Shown one piece after another: positions 61,489-64,000 of a stretch of DNA of 64,000 nt. Origin of the DNA: an uncultured Hellea sp. (GTDB lineage: Bacteria; Pseudomonadota; Alphaproteobacteria; Caulobacterales; Maricaulaceae); contig CALLMD010000004.1 in assembly GCA_938007935.1 (NCBI GenBank), forward strand, positions 86,304 through 150,303. Direction: 5' to 3'. The first letter of the stretch is position 1; each line of letters opens with the position of its first letter. Made by a program: the position numbers and the translations under genes. The notes beneath the pieces were generated by a model, which ran no database searches, was not told where the DNA came from, and saw nothing but the letters and a program-made list of their open reading frames with translations.

Positions 61489-63071
61489 TGATTGACGAAA
61501 AGACAGAGACAAATTCGGGCTGGCAAGCCCCGCATGAACGCGAAGACTTTACGGTACGTGATGAGCGCGCGCCGTGGGGGCGCTGGATTGTTGGGCTGCT
61601 TTTTCTCGCGATTGTGATTGCAGGAGCTTTATGGCTCGCTTCCAAAGTTGTGGTGCCCAAAGACTTGCCTGCCGTAGAAAAAGCCCAAACTGAGCCCGAA
61701 GAAAAAGCGCCTAAAATTGGCGCGGATGCAGCCGCCTGGGTGAAAGCTTTGGAGAAAGATACGCTGGAAGGTTACCGCGAATATCTGGCCGCCTTCCCCA
61801 AAGGTAAACATGCCGATGACGCGCAAGCGGAAATCGACGCCTATGACAATAAAGCCTGGGCCACCGCAGAAAAGCGCAATACCTTATCAGGATATGAGGA
61901 CTACCTTGAGGCGTGGCCAGAAGGGCTGCATGCCTCCAAAGCGCGTGAGCGTATAGCCGAGATTAAAGCCGCGGCCGAAGCCCGCGCGAAAGACGCAGCA
62001 GAGCGCGCGGCGCTGGATAAAACCCATTGGGAGGCCGCCGCCCGTGAAAATACGATTGAGAGCTATTCTCGTTACCTGACCCAACAACCTACGGGGCAAT
62101 ATGTGACTCAGGCTCAAGAGAGAATTAATCAAATCAAAGCCGATCAAGCCAGCGCGGCGGCCATCGCCGCTGATACAGCCGCATGGGAAGCGGCCAAAAC
62201 CGCGAACCGCGTGGATAGCTATCAGCAATATATGACGAGCTACCCGCAAGGGGCTTATGTACCGCAAGCCTTAGCCGCGATAGAGCAGCTGCGGCCTGCC
62301 GCTGGGCGCGCCTTCAGGGACTGCGATGTATGCCCAGAAATGGTGAGCTTGCCCTCTGGCACGGCCTCTTTGGGCGCAGGCGATAATGAAAAAGATGCCC
62401 GCCCCAATGAGAAACCCCAGCGCCCCGTCACCTTTGCCGATATGTTCGCCATTGGCGTCAAAGAGGTCACTTTCGCTGAATATAATGCCTGCGTGTCCGC
62501 AGGTGGATGTTCAGGGCAGCCCCGCGATAATGGGTGGGGCGGCGGTAATCGCCCTGTCATTAATGTGTCATGGGATGACGCGCTCAAATATGCTGGCTGG
62601 CTGTCTCAAAAAACTGGGAAACCCTATGCCCTGCCAAGCGAAGCGCAATGGGAATACGCCGCCCGCGCCGGTGATAGCACTCCTATTGTCGGCGGTTCTC
62701 TCGCGGCGCTCTGCGCCTTTGCCAATGGCGCTTCGCAAGAAAGCGGGCTGAAATGGGCCAATACGGCCTGTACCGACCCCGCCGTAGACCGCACCTTGCC
62801 TACGGGCATGCTGGGGGCCAATAAATTTGGCGTCAAAGATATGATCGGTAATGTCGCGGAATGGACGCAGGATTGTAATACGCTCAACCTACGCGACGCG
62901 CCAACTGATGGCTCAGCAGATTCGCGGGGGTCTTGTAATCAACGCGTTGTGCGCGGCGGAAGCTGGTTTTCTGGCCCTGCCGATTTGCGCTATGCGGCCC
63001 GCTTGATGCAGCGCCGCGGTGATAGCAATGATTTCACAGGTTTCCGCGTTATTCGTAAAGCTGGCCCTTAA
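61488..63071 (+). CDS. Membrane-anchored repeat protein with formylglycine-enzyme-like (SUMF1/EgtB/PvdO) domain
   Basis: A 527-residue protein. One membrane helix (about 28-52, IVGLLFLAIVIAGALWLAS) is followed by four repeats of about 45 residues, each with a W-x-A core, a Y-x-x-Y/YL pair and FPxGxHADDAQ-like end (about 75-265). The C-terminal 260 residues are an FGE-sulfatase fold: MVSLPSGTASLGAG, LPSEAQWEYAARAG, MIGNVAEWTQDCN and VVRGGSWFSG...TGFRVIRKA. The Cys pair of true formylglycine-generating enzymes is absent near GGSW, so it is more likely a structural or binding domain. It overlaps the ExbB-like gene by one base and faces the periplasm. Confidence 0.82.
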   Translation: MIDEKTETNSGWQAPHEREDFTVRDERAPWGRWIVGLLFLAIVIAGALWLASKVVVPKDLPAVEKAQTEPEEKAPKIGADAAAWVKALEKDTLEGYREYLAAFPKGKHADDAQAEIDAYDNKAWATAEKRNTLSGYEDYLEAWPEGLHASKARERIAEIKAAAEARAKDAAERAALDKTHWEAAARENTIESYSRYLTQQPTGQYVTQAQERINQIKADQASAAAIAADTAAWEAAKTANRVDSYQQYMTSYPQGAYVPQALAAIEQLRPAAGRAFRDCDVCPEMVSLPSGTASLGAGDNEKDARPNEKPQRPVTFADMFAIGVKEVTFAEYNACVSAGGCSGQPRDNGWGGGNRPVINVSWDDALKYAGWLSQKTGKPYALPSEAQWEYAARAGDSTPIVGGSLAALCAFANGASQESGLKWANTACTDPAVDRTLPTGMLGANKFGVKDMIGNVAEWTQDCNTLNLRDAPTDGSADSRGSCNQRVVRGGSWFSGPADLRYAARLMQRRGDSNDFTGFRVIRKAGP

Positions 63072-63135
63072 AACTAGCTTTAAGCTGAATGCGGTGTTCA
63101 TGGTCTGCTCATCTTAATTATGCTATGGAATCCTC

Positions 63136-64000
63136 ATGATGAGATCAGTTTTACTCGCGCTTATGTTCTCCGGCAGTGTCTTTGCCCTGTCCTCAACTGC
63201 TTATGCGCAAACATCCCCCGATACCCGCCAAACGGATCAATCTGAGGAAGATTGGCGTAAATCCAAGAAAAAATCCGGCAGTACGGATGATATTTTAGAC
63301 ATTATTACAAATACACGCGGCTCTGGCGTGGGCAATAGCCGCGGCTATTCCCCGATTGACGCCCTGCCCGAAGAAAGCCGACGTCATTTGATGAAAGAAC
63401 GCGCCAAGCGTATGGCACAAGCTGGGCCGAATGAACCCGTTGATGTGACCTATAAACCTTCCGATGCAGCCAAGTCAGATTCTGACCTAGAGGCCGATGA
63501 AAAAGCGGCTTGGGAGAAAATGGCCCAAGGCATGAACGGCATGCCCGGTAATGGTCAAGGCGGGCAAGGGCCAGATCAGCAAGGACAACAGGGACAAGGC
63601 CAGCAAGGACAAGGACAACAAGGTCAATCAGGCCAGTCACAAAATGGACAGCAAGGCGGTCAGCAGGGTCAACAAGGCCAAAGCGGCGGCGGGCAATCTT
63701 CTGATAGCTCTAGCAACCGCACAAGCTCCGTCATGCGCGGCGGTTCCTCGGCATCTGTTGCCGATATTATGGCCCAGATAAAAGGGCTGGGCCGCGCCCC
63801 AGTCGCAGGCGGCCAAGGTAACGGCACATCGCCAACGGGACTGCTACAAGGCCAAGGCTATGGTAATGGCAAGGGCACATCACCAACTGGATATCAACAA
63901 GGGTCTGGTCAGGGTCAGCAGGGTCAGCAGGGTCAGCAGGGTCAGCAGGGTCAGCAGGGTCAGCAGGGTCAGCAGGGTCAGCAGGGTCAGCAGGGTCAGC
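63136..64000 (+). CDS. Secreted Gly/Gln-repeat protein, 3' end outside window
   Basis: The frame is open from the ATG at 63136 to the window end (288 codons visible). A signal peptide (SVLLALMFSGSVFALSSTAYA) is followed by a charged part (EEDWRKSKKKSGSTDDILDIITNTRGSG), then Gly/Gln-rich stretches (QGQQGQGQQGQGQQ). A middle segment SVADIMAQIKGLGRAP is followed by two GNGTSPTG/GKGTSPTG copies and a pure GQQ tract. I do not recognise the family. Low-complexity exported GQQ proteins can be elastic or adhesive. Sixty-four bases separate it from the FGE-like gene, in the same direction. Confidence 0.75.
   Translation, partial: MMRSVLLALMFSGSVFALSSTAYAQTSPDTRQTDQSEEDWRKSKKKSGSTDDILDIITNTRGSGVGNSRGYSPIDALPEESRRHLMKERAKRMAQAGPNEPVDVTYKPSDAAKSDSDLEADEKAAWEKMAQGMNGMPGNGQGGQGPDQQGQQGQGQQGQGQQGQSGQSQNGQQGGQQGQQGQSGGGQSSDSSSNRTSSVMRGGSSASVADIMAQIKGLGRAPVAGGQGNGTSPTGLLQGQGYGNGKGTSPTGYQQGSGQGQQGQQGQQGQQGQQGQQGQQGQQGQQGQ
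63913..64000 (+). repeat. Perfect 9-bp tandem repeat GGTCAGCAG (Gly-Gln-Gln)
   Basis: Nine complete identical copies run from 63913 to 63993, and a tenth is cut by the window end. The repeat keeps the reading frame, so copy-number changes would lengthen or shorten the protein tract without a frameshift. Confidence 0.95.

Noticed and set aside
61488..63071. Active sulfatase-modifying enzyme
   Set aside because: The catalytic Cys residues near the GGSW motif are missing, and no sulfatase gene is present.

Overview
The window looks like chromosomal DNA from a marine alphaproteobacterium of the Caulobacterales/Maricaulales type (relatives of Hyphomonas, Robiginitomaculum or Hellea). The basis is a CcrM-type GANTC methyltransferase next to mutY, a DsbA-like lipoprotein directly in front of smc, and generally alphaproteobacterial protein sequences. 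The genus is an inference. I see no rRNA, tRNA, CRISPR array or insertion sequence.

Positions 1-9.8 kb start inside a membrane protein gene, followed by an arsenate-reductase-like gene, an acyltransferase and a secreted CAP protein. Two acyl-CoA catabolism operons then diverge from one promoter region. The left one carries two acyl-CoA dehydrogenases and a MaoC hydratase. The right one carries an iron alcohol dehydrogenase, a thioesterase, an HD-domain protein, an alpha/beta hydrolase and an SDR. An 18-bp palindrome in this promoter recurs almost unchanged at 25.2 kb, between a thiolase and a quinone-oxidoreductase gene, which suggests one regulon.

Positions 9.8-36.4 kb are mostly housekeeping: recQ, an MFS and an ABC exporter, a SOUL protein, and an operon with a small membrane protein, a CaCA antiporter, a pterin synthase homologue, an SDR and a LacI regulator. 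Then come a Kbp (BON-LysM) gene, moaA overlapping a RACo-like ferredoxin/ASKHA gene, mutY, ccrM, a DsbA-like gene and smc. Two AT-rich orphan genes (20.3 and 26.8 kb) look acquired. A MarR gene diverges from a membrane protein/hydrolase pair.

Positions 36.4-64 kb are the striking part. A 13.2-kb gene encodes a protein of about 4,394 residues with an N-terminal LEPR-XLL motif, a DUF4347-like domain with a His/Cys pair, calcium-type Asp-rich repeats and about 28 Ig/cadherin-like modules. Upstream lie a TolC-like lipoprotein, two HlyD-type adaptors and a PqqD-like/M50 protease/HlyD fusion. No ABC or RND motor is present locally. Directly after it runs a tight seven-gene operon: a lipoprotein with MORN-like repeats, a secreted protein, two membrane-anchored VWA proteins whose transmembrane helix carries an ExbD/MotB-like aspartate, an ExbB/TolQ/MotA-like channel, a membrane-anchored formylglycine-enzyme-like fold lacking catalytic cysteines, and a secreted Gly/Gln-repeat protein cut off by the window end. 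My working hypothesis is an envelope machine that exports, processes or anchors the giant surface protein, powered by proton motive force through a stator whose partner subunits are VWA proteins. The co-location and motifs are visible; the joint function is inferred.
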